DNA of 64,000 bases, from NCBI GenBank assembly GCA_015060405.1, contig SUYN01000009.1, forward strand, positions 1-64,000, written 5' to 3'. Within the stretch, counting starts at the first letter, position 1. Every line of letters begins with the position of its first letter. The position numbers and the translations under genes were made by a program. The notes under the pieces are model-generated. The model was not told the DNA's origin and made no database searches. It worked only from the letters and a program-made list of their open reading frames with translations. This DNA is from Bacteroidales bacterium (GTDB lineage Bacteria; Bacteroidota; Bacteroidia; Bacteroidales; UBA932). Below are positions 8,249 to 17,102 of this stretch, one piece after another.

Positions 8249-10693
8249 ATGAAGATTTCGTACAATTGGCTCAAGGACTATCTTGAGTGTGACCTCTCTC
8301 CGGAGGCGGTATCTGAAGCTCTCACTTCAATCGGACTTGAAGTGGACTCACTCGAGCAGATCGAGGAAATTCCCGGCGGTCTTGCCGGAGTCATAGTGGC
8401 TGAGGTTGTGGAATGTGTCGAGCACCCTGACTCTGACCACCTTCACATCACCAAGCTCAATACAGGCGCTCCTGAACTCCTTCAGGTAGTCTGTGGCGCG
8501 CCTAATGTGGCGGCTGGACAGAAGGTTCTTCTTGCGACTGTAGGAACAGTGCTCGGTGAGGATTTCAAGATCAAGAAGTCTAAGATCAGAGGAGTGGAGT
8601 CTTTCGGAATGATCTGCGCTGAAGATGAGCTTGGCATCGGTGAGTCTCATGACGGCATCATGGTACTCGATCCGGAAGCTGTTCCGGGAACCCCAGCAAA
8701 GGACTATCTCGGCCTTGCTACAGATGCGCTGATCGAGATCGGTCTCACAGCGAACCGTGTAGATGCAGCTTCGCATATAGGTGTCGCCAGAGATCTGTAC
8801 GCTTACCTCAGGCATAACGGCATCCCTTGCAGATTGAATATGCCTGATGTGTCTGCATGGGCAGATAACGACCAGGAAGGAGCAATCCCTGTTGAAGTCA
8901 CAGCAGCTGACGGAGCTCCAAGATATACCGGAACTACCATCAAGGGCGTCAAGGTGGCCGCTTCACCGGAGTGGCTTCAGAAGAAGCTCCTTGCAATAGG
9001 TCTGAGACCTATCAACAACATCGTCGACATCACCAACTTCGTCCTCCATGAGATAGGTCAGCCTCTCCATGCATTCGACGCATCCAAGATAACAGGAGGC
9101 AAGGTGGTTGTGCGCAGGGCAGAGGAAGGAGAGAAGTTTGTCACCCTTGACGGCGTCGAGAGGACTCTTTCTGCAGCTGACCTCATGATCGCCAACACCG
9201 AGAAGCCTATGTGTCTTGCAGGAGTCTTCGGAGGCGAGGAGTCTGGAGTGACCGAGTCGACTGTGGATGTCTTCCTTGAGAGCGCATATTTCAATCCTGT
9301 ATCGATCAGAAAGAGTTCGAAGAGACATGGACTCAAGACCGATGCTTCGTTCCGTTATGAGCGTGGCGCAGACCCTCTCGTGGTAGAGTACGCAGCAAAG
9401 CGTGCCGCCCTCCTCATCCAGGAGCTCGCAGGCGGTCAGATCGTTGGAAGAATGCAGGAGTTCTGCCCTGAAAAGATAGAGAAGAAGGTGGTTGATCTCG
9501 ACTATGCTCGCATCGAGAACTTCGTGGGCAAGAAGCTCGGTCACGATGTGATCGAATCCATCCTCGAAGGCCTTGCATATGAGTTCATCGAAAAGAATGA
9601 GACCGGTGCCAAGGTAGCTGTGCCTTCATATATGATCGACGTATATCGCGAGTGCGATGTTGTGGAGGAGATCCTCCGTATCTACGGATATAACAACATA
9701 GAGCTTCCTCAGGCCATGAGGATGTCTGTAAACGCTCCGCAGAAGCCGGAGCCGGAGCAGGTGAGGAAGGCGATAGCCGACTTCCTCGCTGCCAACGGCT
9801 TTGTGGAGACGATGAACAACTCTCTGACCAAGTCTGACTATTATGCGAAGCTCAAGACCTTCCCTGAAGAGAAGTGCGTGAGGATAATGAATCCTCTCAG
9901 CTCGGATCTCAATGTGATGAGACAGACCCTTCTTCTCAACGGACTTGAAGTGGTCGCCTACAACATCAACCGTCAGATAACCAACATCAAGACCTTTGAA
10001 TACGGCTCTGTATACTCATTCAAGCCGGACACAGACGGAAAGACCCTCGAATCATACGAGGAGCACACGTGCTATGCCCTCTTCATGAGCGGCCAGCCGG
10101 ACAAGTCATGGAGAGTGGATCCCGGCAAGGGCAGCTACTTCCAGCTCAAGGGCTATCTGGAGCTTCTCCTGAAGCGTTTCGGCTGTGACATTTATTCACT
10201 TGAGACAGAGGCGGCTCCGTCTGACCTTTTCAGCGAGGGCCTTGCATATAACCTTCCAGGCACACATCAGCCGCTTGCAGTGATGGGAACCATAGCACCA
10301 GCAAGACTGAAGCAGTTCGGCATCAAGCAGCCTGTATTTGCAGCCGAGATCAGCTGGCCTGCCTTGTTCGAACTGGTGAAGAGGAACAGGATCAGGTACA
10401 AGGAGCTTCCTAAGTTCCCTGAGGTGAGAAGAGACCTCGCCCTCCTTCTGGATGAGTCTGTAAGCTATGCAGACCTCCGCAGGAGCGCCTTCCGTGCAGG
10501 AAAGAAGCTTCTCAAGCAGGTCGGTCTCTTCGACGTGTACAGAGGTGACAAGATTGCGGAAGGCAAGAAGCAGTACGCTTTGAGCTTCGTGCTTCAGGAT
10601 CTTGACAAGACTCTGACAGACAGCGATGTGGAAAGAGTGATGAGCAAGCTGCTTTCTACATTCCAGAATGAATTCGGAGCAACATTGAGATAA
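8249..10693 (+). CDS. pheT: Phenylalanyl-tRNA synthetase beta subunit
   Basis: An 814-residue beta chain of the (alpha-beta)2 enzyme that charges tRNA-Phe. The order is the N-terminal MKISYNWLKDYL, a tRNA-binding EMAP/OB-like domain (VVECVEHPDSDHLHITKL), the B3/B4 editing domain (SHIGVARDLYAYL, GLRPINNIVDITNFVLHE), the B5 domain, the catalytic-like core and the C-terminal ferredoxin-fold anticodon-binding domain (KFPEVRRDLALLLDE). pheS is not adjacent and must be elsewhere. The DUF4296 gene starts 2 nt downstream. Confidence 0.96.
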   Translation: MKISYNWLKDYLECDLSPEAVSEALTSIGLEVDSLEQIEEIPGGLAGVIVAEVVECVEHPDSDHLHITKLNTGAPELLQVVCGAPNVAAGQKVLLATVGTVLGEDFKIKKSKIRGVESFGMICAEDELGIGESHDGIMVLDPEAVPGTPAKDYLGLATDALIEIGLTANRVDAASHIGVARDLYAYLRHNGIPCRLNMPDVSAWADNDQEGAIPVEVTAADGAPRYTGTTIKGVKVAASPEWLQKKLLAIGLRPINNIVDITNFVLHEIGQPLHAFDASKITGGKVVVRRAEEGEKFVTLDGVERTLSAADLMIANTEKPMCLAGVFGGEESGVTESTVDVFLESAYFNPVSIRKSSKRHGLKTDASFRYERGADPLVVEYAAKRAALLIQELAGGQIVGRMQEFCPEKIEKKVVDLDYARIENFVGKKLGHDVIESILEGLAYEFIEKNETGAKVAVPSYMIDVYRECDVVEEILRIYGYNNIELPQAMRMSVNAPQKPEPEQVRKAIADFLAANGFVETMNNSLTKSDYYAKLKTFPEEKCVRIMNPLSSDLNVMRQTLLLNGLEVVAYNINRQITNIKTFEYGSVYSFKPDTDGKTLESYEEHTCYALFMSGQPDKSWRVDPGKGSYFQLKGYLELLLKRFGCDIYSLETEAAPSDLFSEGLAYNLPGTHQPLAVMGTIAPARLKQFGIKQPVFAAEISWPALFELVKRNRIRYKELPKFPEVRRDLALLLDESVSYADLRRSAFRAGKKLLKQVGLFDVYRGDKIAEGKKQYALSFVLQDLDKTLTDSDVERVMSKLLSTFQNEFGATLR

Positions 10694-10695
10694 AG

Positions 10696-11460
10696 ATGAA
10701 GGTTTCACTGCAACATATCGTGGTCATTCTGGCCGCACTCTTCATTTCGGCATCATGTTCAAGGAATGATGCCGAGGTGATTCCGCGTGGCAAGATGGCC
10801 AGGATCTATGCAGAAATGCTGGTTCAGGACCAGTGGATTAATTCAACACCGGAGATAAGGCGGGTGGCGGACACCTCGTTGGTGTACGAGCCCCTGCTTG
10901 AAAGATACGGCTATGACCTGGACGACTATCTTGCCTCTGTGGACAAGTATATGGATGATCCCGAAAGGTTTGCAAGAATCATGAGGGAGGCCGGAGATAT
11001 AATCGAGGACAGGATAAAGGAGATCAGGGAGGAGCTTGACCGCCAGGCGAAACTTGAGGAGCTGAGGCTCCGTATAGAAAAGATGACGCTCAAGTCGGAC
11101 TTCAGACCGGAAGAATTCTTCCCGTATCTCTTCGATGAACCGTATGTCCACTATTATGACAGCCTTGCAGTGGAGATAGACACGGTCATAGAGCATTATC
11201 GTCTCATAGACCTTCCTACGACTGACACTCTCTACGAAGGTGTAAGGATGATCCTTCAGTCCGACACTCTCGCTGTGGATGATTCACTGGCATTGAAGGA
11301 CTCCCTTGCTTTGCTGGATTCCCTTGCTGCAGCCGAGGGCCTGCCTGAAAGGGTGAAAAGGACATCCCTGAAAGGAGAGATTGAAAGGGTCGAAAATGAG
11401 ATACTTTTCGACGAACCGGTAAAGAAGACAGGACGCATACATTCAATTGATAGGAAATGA
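10696..11460 (+). CDS. DUF4296 family lipoprotein
   Basis: A 254-residue protein with a lipoprotein signal (hydrophobic core, then ISASCS; Cys near residue 21). The stretch PRGKMARIYAEMLVQDQWI is typical of DUF4296, a Bacteroidota family of unknown function. Beyond the domain there is a charged coiled-coil-like section (DIIEDRIKEIREELDRQAKLEELRLRIEK) and a repetitive tail with DSLALKDSLALLDSLA. It lies 2 nt after pheT, and its stop overlaps the next ATG (ATGA), so it is translationally coupled to the amidohydrolase. Confidence 0.8.
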   Translation: MKVSLQHIVVILAALFISASCSRNDAEVIPRGKMARIYAEMLVQDQWINSTPEIRRVADTSLVYEPLLERYGYDLDDYLASVDKYMDDPERFARIMREAGDIIEDRIKEIREELDRQAKLEELRLRIEKMTLKSDFRPEEFFPYLFDEPYVHYYDSLAVEIDTVIEHYRLIDLPTTDTLYEGVRMILQSDTLAVDDSLALKDSLALLDSLAAAEGLPERVKRTSLKGEIERVENEILFDEPVKKTGRIHSIDRK

Positions 11461-12638
11461 GCAGGAGAATAGCAGCTTCGTATGTATATACATTGAAGAC
11501 AGGGCCGCTCAGGAACGGCTTTGTGGAATATGACGAGACTGACGGAACCATACTGTCTGTCGGAGAGTGTGCGGAAGGGGAGGACGTGCTTCCGGGTGCC
11601 CTTGTGCCCGGTTTTGTCAACACCCACTGCCATGTGGAGCTCTCCCACCTTCACAGGAAGTTCCGTAAAGGGACAGGAATGGCCGGCTTTATAGACCAGA
11701 TCAACGAGCTCAGGGACTGGGCGGGACGTGAGGTGAAGCAGCAGCTCGTGAAGGAATGGATGGACAAGATGTGGGCTGACGGAGTCTCTGCGATGGCTGA
11801 CATCAGCAACGATGATTCATCGTTCGACATCAAGAAGTCTCATCCTATGTACACCAGGACCTTCCTTGAAGTCTTCGGCAGCGAGCCGGAGATGTGTAAG
11901 GGCGTCATGGCCGAGGTCACAGCTCTGAAAGCCGTGGCCGGTCAGGCTGGAATAGATGCAGCTCCGACCCCTCATTCGTGCTACACGATGAGCCCGCAGC
12001 TTCTCTCGGCTTCGGCTTCTGCCGGTCTTGACGCGGGCTTCCTTTCTTATCATTCTCAGGAAAGCCAGGAGGAGGAAGACCTTCTCATCAGCGGCTCGGG
12101 TGCAATGTATGAGAACAGGAAGAGGTCGGGCATGAGCACACCGCCTGTGACCGGGGAGTCATCCCTGAAATATTTCATAGACAGACTTGCAGCGGCGCAG
12201 CCGGCACCATATGCACAGCATATTCTGCTCGTGCATAACGTCTGCCTCTCGCAGAGCGACATAGAAGCGGCAAAGGAGGTGATGGAGAATGTGTATTTTG
12301 CAATATGTCCGCTTTCCAATATATTTATACATAATGCTTTACCTCCTGTTGACCTCATGAGGGAAAACGGTCTTGACATCACTCTGGGAACTGATTCCCT
12401 GTCAAGCAATGAAGACCTTGACATGGTCAAGGAGATGTATTGCATACACTCGGCCTTTCCGCATGTACCTATGCAGGAGATCCTGACATGGGCATCGCTG
12501 AACGGCGCAAGATTCCTCGGGAAGGAAGACAGATTCGGATCTCTCGAGGCAGGTAAGCAGCCAGGCCTGGTACTTGTTGACAATCTGGATGAAGATGGTT
12601 TCATAACAGCGGAAAGCCGCTCAAGAAGGATAATCTGA
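11457..12638 (+). CDS. Amidohydrolase of the deaminase/chlorohydrolase group
   Basis: A 393-residue metal-dependent hydrolase. The metal site NTHCHVELSH (H57, H59) and later LGTDSLSSNEDLD fit the amidohydrolase superfamily. The overall shape resembles guanine, S-adenosylhomocysteine or aminofutalosine deaminases; substrate cannot be read from the sequence. It overlaps the upstream DUF4296 gene by 4 nt and the downstream radical SAM gene by 1 nt. Aminofutalosine deaminase would place it in menaquinone synthesis, but no other futalosine-pathway gene is here. Confidence 0.8.
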   Translation: MSRRIAASYVYTLKTGPLRNGFVEYDETDGTILSVGECAEGEDVLPGALVPGFVNTHCHVELSHLHRKFRKGTGMAGFIDQINELRDWAGREVKQQLVKEWMDKMWADGVSAMADISNDDSSFDIKKSHPMYTRTFLEVFGSEPEMCKGVMAEVTALKAVAGQAGIDAAPTPHSCYTMSPQLLSASASAGLDAGFLSYHSQESQEEEDLLISGSGAMYENRKRSGMSTPPVTGESSLKYFIDRLAAAQPAPYAQHILLVHNVCLSQSDIEAAKEVMENVYFAICPLSNIFIHNALPPVDLMRENGLDITLGTDSLSSNEDLDMVKEMYCIHSAFPHVPMQEILTWASLNGARFLGKEDRFGSLEAGKQPGLVLVDNLDEDGFITAESRSRRII

Positions 12639-13396
12639 TGCTTCATTTTGACGACATAGTGTTCGGCCCGATATTCAGCCGCAGGCTCGGTTCCTCCCTT
12701 GGGGTGAACCTTCTGCCGTCGAAAGGCAAGCTCTGCAATTTCGACTGCATCTATTGCGAATGTGGCTGGAACAGGGATGGAGCGCAGGACAGGACCTTCC
12801 CTTCATTCGAGGATGTCAGGTCTGCACTTGAGCATAAGATATCTTCTGCTTCAGCCGAGGGAGTACCTGTGGACTCGATCACGTTCTCCGGAAACGGAGA
12901 GCCGACCATGCACCCTGACTTTCCGGCAGTAATAGACCTTGTGCTTGCACTCAGGGACAGATATTATCCTCAGGCAAAGGTGTCAGTGCTCTCCAATGCC
13001 ACATTGGTGGGAAGGCCTGAAATAGCAGAGGCGCTGATGCGTGTAGACAATCCTATACTCAAGATTGATGCATCATCGGATGAACTCATACAGAAGATAA
13101 ACAAGCCCGTGGGAAGGTACAGGCTGGAGGAAGTGGTGGAAAGCCTGATGGGCTTCAAGGGACAGTTCGTGCTTCAGACCATGTTCCTGAGGTCTCCGGA
13201 TTTCGATGCAGCCGCTCCGCAGGCACTGGAAGGATGGATGGATATTGTAAGGCGTCTTTCACCCCGCGAGATAATGGTATATACCATCGACAGGGAGACT
13301 CCGGACAAGAGCCTTGCAAAATATACGGTTGAGGAAATGACAGCCTTTGTCAAGCCGCTGCTTGATGAGGGATTCAAGATACAGATAAGAGGATAA
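12638..13396 (+). CDS. Radical SAM protein
   Basis: A 252-residue radical SAM enzyme. The 4Fe-4S site is CNFDCIYC (C33, C37, C40), followed by the glycine-rich SAM contact FSGNGEPTMHPDF. No SPASM or other extra cluster domain is seen. The N-terminal FGPIFSRRLGSSLGVN is shared with a broad, mostly uncharacterised group. It starts on the last base of the amidohydrolase stop and ends on the first base of dtd, so all three are translated in coupling. Confidence 0.88.
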   Translation: MLHFDDIVFGPIFSRRLGSSLGVNLLPSKGKLCNFDCIYCECGWNRDGAQDRTFPSFEDVRSALEHKISSASAEGVPVDSITFSGNGEPTMHPDFPAVIDLVLALRDRYYPQAKVSVLSNATLVGRPEIAEALMRVDNPILKIDASSDELIQKINKPVGRYRLEEVVESLMGFKGQFVLQTMFLRSPDFDAAAPQALEGWMDIVRRLSPREIMVYTIDRETPDKSLAKYTVEEMTAFVKPLLDEGFKIQIRG

Positions 13397-13851
13397 TGAG
13401 GGTAGTTGTTCAGAGAGTCTCGCAGGCATCTGTGAGAGTGGAGGAAGAACAGTATGAAAGTTCTATTGGAAAAGGACTTCTCGTACTGGCGGCGTTCATT
13501 GACGAGGACACTGAGGAAGATCTTGACTGGACCGTGAAGAAGATTGCAGCTATGCGTATCTTCGATGATGCGGAGGGAGTCATGAACCTGTCGGTGAAGG
13601 ATGTGGACGGGGATATATTGGCTGTGAGCCAGTTCACCTTGTATGCATCGACCCATAAGGGCAACAGACCTTCATATATAAAGGCTGCAAAGCCGGATGT
13701 GGCGGTCCCTCTGTATGAAAGTTTCCTTTCAAAGCTGGAGGAAGCCTTGGGCAGGAAAGTCGGGAAGGGCATCTTCGGCGCGGACATGAAGGTGTCGCTT
13801 GTCAATGACGGACCTGTGACAATTATAGTCGATTCGAAACTTAGATTTTAA
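13396..13851 (+). CDS. dtd: D-aminoacyl-tRNA deacylase
   Basis: A 151-residue enzyme that removes D-amino acids wrongly loaded on tRNA. It begins MRVVVQRVSQASVRV and carries the DTD signatures LAVSQFTLYAS (the SQxT motif) and GTATS-like NDGPVTIIVDS near the end, where the family's Gly-cisPro region lies. Its ATG overlaps the stop of the radical SAM gene (TAATG). Confidence 0.95.
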   Translation: MRVVVQRVSQASVRVEEEQYESSIGKGLLVLAAFIDEDTEEDLDWTVKKIAAMRIFDDAEGVMNLSVKDVDGDILAVSQFTLYASTHKGNRPSYIKAAKPDVAVPLYESFLSKLEEALGRKVGKGIFGADMKVSLVNDGPVTIIVDSKLRF

Positions 13852-13868
13852 GAATTAAACAATTATAT

Positions 13869-14759
13869 ATGGTGGATTATTTGAATAAATATGGATACAC
13901 GCCTGACAGCCAGGCTGTTGGAAGAGCGTTGGAGATCATCGCCGCAAATCTTGAGAATGTGGCGTCCGAGCAGGTCTATAAGGACTGCTTCTCGATGATG
14001 GACCTGACTACGCTCAAGACAGATGACACCCCGGCTTCTGTAACCAGACTTGTACAGAAGGTGAATTCATTCAGGGAAAGCTATCCTGAATGGCCTCTTC
14101 CGGCATCGGTCTGTGTATACTCCAACTTTGCTGCTACGGTGAAGGAGGCGAGAAACTGCGATTTCAACATCACGGTGGTGTCGGCATGCTTCCCTACATC
14201 GCAGAGTTTCCTTGAGGTTAAGCTCAAGGAGTGCGAGATGGCTGTGGAGCAGGGTGCAGACGAGGTGGACATCGTCCTCGCATTGAACGCCTTCCTCGCC
14301 GGAGACTATGAAAAGGCTTCAGAAGAGATACGTCAGGTGCGCAGATGCATCGACGAGGTCGCCCACAGACAGGGCAGGGAAGTGCACCTCAAGGTCATCC
14401 TCGAGACAGGACTTCTAAGGACTCCGGAGGCTATAGCCAATGCTTCATTCCTTGCAATGGAAGCAGGTGCTGACTTCATCAAGACTTCTACAGGAAAGGT
14501 TGATGTCAATGCGACTCCTGTCGCTGCCTATGTCATGTGCGAGTGTATCGCGAAGTATCATGAGGCTACAGGCCGTGTCGTAGGCTTCAAGCCTGCCGGA
14601 GGTATCTCTACTGCCCAGGACGCTTTGTGCTACTACTCTATCGTGTCGACCGTTCTTGGAAAGGACTGGCTCAACAGGAATCTCTTCCGTTTCGGAGTGA
14701 GCCGCGTCGCGAACAGCATCCTTTCGGCTGTAGAACAGAAGACAGTCAGCTATTTTTAG
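13869..14759 (+). CDS. deoC: Deoxyribose-phosphate aldolase
   Basis: Splits 2-deoxyribose-5-phosphate into glyceraldehyde 3-phosphate and acetaldehyde in deoxynucleoside breakdown. The class I aldolase lysines are in HLKVILETGLL and FIKTSTGKVDVNAT (the Schiff-base lysine), with GFKPAGGIST next. At 296 residues it is longer than the E. coli enzyme, as Bacteroidota forms often are. It is the last gene of the ftsY-pheT string; a strong terminator follows at 14851. Confidence 0.95.
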   Translation: MVDYLNKYGYTPDSQAVGRALEIIAANLENVASEQVYKDCFSMMDLTTLKTDDTPASVTRLVQKVNSFRESYPEWPLPASVCVYSNFAATVKEARNCDFNITVVSACFPTSQSFLEVKLKECEMAVEQGADEVDIVLALNAFLAGDYEKASEEIRQVRRCIDEVAHRQGREVHLKVILETGLLRTPEAIANASFLAMEAGADFIKTSTGKVDVNATPVAAYVMCECIAKYHEATGRVVGFKPAGGISTAQDALCYYSIVSTVLGKDWLNRNLFRFGVSRVANSILSAVEQKTVSYF

Positions 14760-14850
14760 TGCAGATTCCAGCCTCTGAAGGGCGGAAATATGGCGAAAAA
14801 GACAAAAATTTGTTTGATTTTTTAGAAAAATTCAACAAATTTCTAGGTAG

Positions 14851-14886
14851 AAAACGGCCTCCCACATATCTGGGTGGCCGTTTTTT
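14851..14886 (+). terminator. Terminator after deoC
   Basis: AAAACGGCC (14851-14859) pairs with GGCCGTTTT (14876-14884), with CCCA/TGGG continuing inside after a T-T mismatch and a 6-nt loop; T residues close it. A second hairpin (ATAGCCGTATA 14891-14901 with TATACGGCTAT 14911-14921) follows. Confidence 0.88.
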
Positions 14887-14962
14887 GAAAATAGCCGTAT
14901 ACTTTTTGAGTATACGGCTATTTCTCTTGAACTTTGCCTCCGTAATTTTAAACTACAAGATT

Positions 14963-16534
14963 ATGAGAGGTAGAATCACATTCATCGTCCTTGCTTTCCT
15001 GGCGGTCTCCTGCGCAAAGGAAAGTCTGGGAACTGGCCGCGGACTGGACTATACGTACGGCCGCGAGCTACCGCATGATAAGATCGTGCTTGGAGACCGT
15101 CTTGAGAATCCCTACACCACGGAAAACATGACAAAGGCCCTTCAGTCGCTTTATCCGACGAAGGCTGATAGGGTGGATGTCAAGACCACCCACCTGTATG
15201 TGCGTTTCCTGCCCCGCACCGAGCAGGAATACGACATACTGAACTCCCTGGATCTGGCCATGACAGATCATCCCCTGGACTATGACATAGTCGTGGAGGG
15301 CGACTGGTACCACGATCCGGCCGTCCCGGAGGGAGAGGTGACATGGCAATATGCAGTCGTCCCGCCTGACTTTGAATTTCCCGATATAAGATATGAGATA
15401 ATTGATGAATGCTATATATCCGAGAATGACGCCGCGACCAGGGCTGACGGCATCGACTGGGAGGCAGTAGAACGTGAATCCTATGTTCTGACAGGAAATG
15501 CCGACCGTCTCGCTACGCCTGTCAAAGGCCCGTCAAAGGTGCAGCCTGAGGGCAGGATCACCATAGAGGACGAGCAGTTCAACGGTGGCAAGCCCTTCGG
15601 AGTCGCTGGAGTGCGCATCTCCTGCAATTCATTTGTCAAATTCGATCATGCGACAACTGATCGCGATGGCTATTTCAAGATGGAGAAGTCTTTCTCGTCA
15701 AAGTTACGTTATCGTCTGGTGTTCGAGAACGAGAAAGGCTTTTCCATTGGCTTGAATCTGGTGCTTGTCCCGGCTTCGGTCTCCACCCTGGGAAGGACCG
15801 AGCCTACTGGGGTAAACATGACCATAACCAAGGATTCCGATGACAAGCTCTTCCGCAGATGTGTCGTGAACAATGCGGCATATGAGTACTTCTCACGCTG
15901 CAATCTCAAGGATCTGGGGCTTGCTCCGCCACCTTCTGATCTTCGTATATGGATCTTCCATAAGCTCTCTGCCAGCAGCGCGGTGATGCTTCATCATGGA
16001 GCCTTGCTCAGCCAGAAGGACCTCAAGGAATTCCTGGGTGATTATGCGGACCTCGTCTCATTCTTCCTTCCCGACATCACCATCGGAGCCGCTTCCTCAC
16101 AGGGCTACAGCGGGCTGTACTCCTCGACCGTTCATGAACTTGCCCACGCCAGCCATTTTACTAAAGTCGGCACTGATTATTGGAACAAGTACATCCTCTA
16201 CATAGTGCGGTCCTTTCTTGAATCCCGGGATATGACCTACGGGGATGGAACAGGCTTGTCTTCAGGCTATTGCGAGATCGGTGAAATGTGGGCGTATTAC
16301 CTTGAAAGCAGGTTCTTCAAGGACCGTTACGGCGGGCCTTTCCCGACATTCGGGACAAGCTACTGGTTCTATCCCCAGATATTCCGTTTTCTGGACGAGA
16401 GGGGGATGAAGGCCTCTCAGATATTCTCTGTCCTCAGGGATAATGTGACATCACGCCCGGCCTTGAAGGAGGCTCTCATGACTTCCTATCCGGACAAGAG
16501 AACTATGGTAGAACAGGTTTTCAGCAGATATTAA
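14963..16534 (+). CDS. Putative zinc metallopeptidase lipoprotein of the fimbria-like cluster
   Basis: A 523-residue predicted lipoprotein (VLAFLAVSCAKE). About residues 190-255 look like a carboxypeptidase-regulatory-like beta sandwich (GVAGVRISCNSFVKF, ATTDRDGYFKM). The C-terminal third carries HELAH (H391-H395), the HExxH zinc motif, in VHELAHASHF; a second glutamate in YCEIGEMWAYYLESRFF could be the third ligand. Family not recognised; activity is inferred. The start at 14963 was chosen because the lipoprotein signal begins there, although the frame stays open upstream into deoC. It sits 4 nt before the DUF3575 gene. Confidence 0.75.
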   Translation: MRGRITFIVLAFLAVSCAKESLGTGRGLDYTYGRELPHDKIVLGDRLENPYTTENMTKALQSLYPTKADRVDVKTTHLYVRFLPRTEQEYDILNSLDLAMTDHPLDYDIVVEGDWYHDPAVPEGEVTWQYAVVPPDFEFPDIRYEIIDECYISENDAATRADGIDWEAVERESYVLTGNADRLATPVKGPSKVQPEGRITIEDEQFNGGKPFGVAGVRISCNSFVKFDHATTDRDGYFKMEKSFSSKLRYRLVFENEKGFSIGLNLVLVPASVSTLGRTEPTGVNMTITKDSDDKLFRRCVVNNAAYEYFSRCNLKDLGLAPPPSDLRIWIFHKLSASSAVMLHHGALLSQKDLKEFLGDYADLVSFFLPDITIGAASSQGYSGLYSSTVHELAHASHFTKVGTDYWNKYILYIVRSFLESRDMTYGDGTGLSSGYCEIGEMWAYYLESRFFKDRYGGPFPTFGTSYWFYPQIFRFLDERGMKASQIFSVLRDNVTSRPALKEALMTSYPDKRTMVEQVFSRY

Positions 16535-16538
16535 GACC

Positions 16539-17102
16539 ATGAAACGATTTCATCTTTTACTTTCAGCTCTCATTCTGATTGCCGCATCTCATCGTGCAGA
16601 TGCCCAGAAGTTCACCCTCTCCACAAATGTTCTCGACTACGCCTGTCTCGGGACCATGAATCTGGAGGGCTCCTATTCCCTGTCACGGAGATGGAGCCTT
16701 TCCCTGGGAGCGAAATACAATCCCTTCACCTTCCGCTCTTCGGAGCCCCGCAGGCAGCTGCAGCTGCGTCAGCACTCCTATAGCGCAGGCGTCCGCATGT
16801 GGCCATGGCATACATCCTCCGGATGGTGGTTCGCCGGAAAGGCCCGTTATCAAGGTTATAATATGGGAGGCATAGTCTCACAGGCTACCAGAGAAGGCGA
16901 CCGTGTCGGGGCAGGCCTGTATGCGGGATATACCCATATGCTCGGCCCGCATTTCAACCTTGAGTTCGGTCTCGGAGCATGGGCCGGCATGGACTGGTAT
17001 GACATATATGCCTGTCAGGTCTGCGGGCTTACCATAGACTCCGGAAAAGGTCTTTTTGTTCTTCCCGATGATATAATGCTGGCTTTGGTTTATGTGTTCT
17101 AG
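16539..17102 (+). CDS. DUF3575 family outer-membrane protein
   Basis: A 187-residue protein with a signal peptide (cut probably after ADA) and alternating hydrophobic strands ending in LALVYVF, as expected of a small beta-barrel. The pattern TLSTNVLDYACLGTMNLEGSYSLSRRWSLSLGAKYNP is that of DUF3575, found in Bacteroidales fimbria and surface-structure clusters. It overlaps the next gene by 11 nt. Confidence 0.78.
   Translation: MKRFHLLLSALILIAASHRADAQKFTLSTNVLDYACLGTMNLEGSYSLSRRWSLSLGAKYNPFTFRSSEPRRQLQLRQHSYSAGVRMWPWHTSSGWWFAGKARYQGYNMGGIVSQATREGDRVGAGLYAGYTHMLGPHFNLEFGLGAWAGMDWYDIYACQVCGLTIDSGKGLFVLPDDIMLALVYVF

Noticed and set aside
14627..14962. Long N-terminal extension of the HExxH lipoprotein
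   Set aside because: It would overlap deoC and two hairpins including its terminator, and would bury the lipoprotein signal that starts at 14963.
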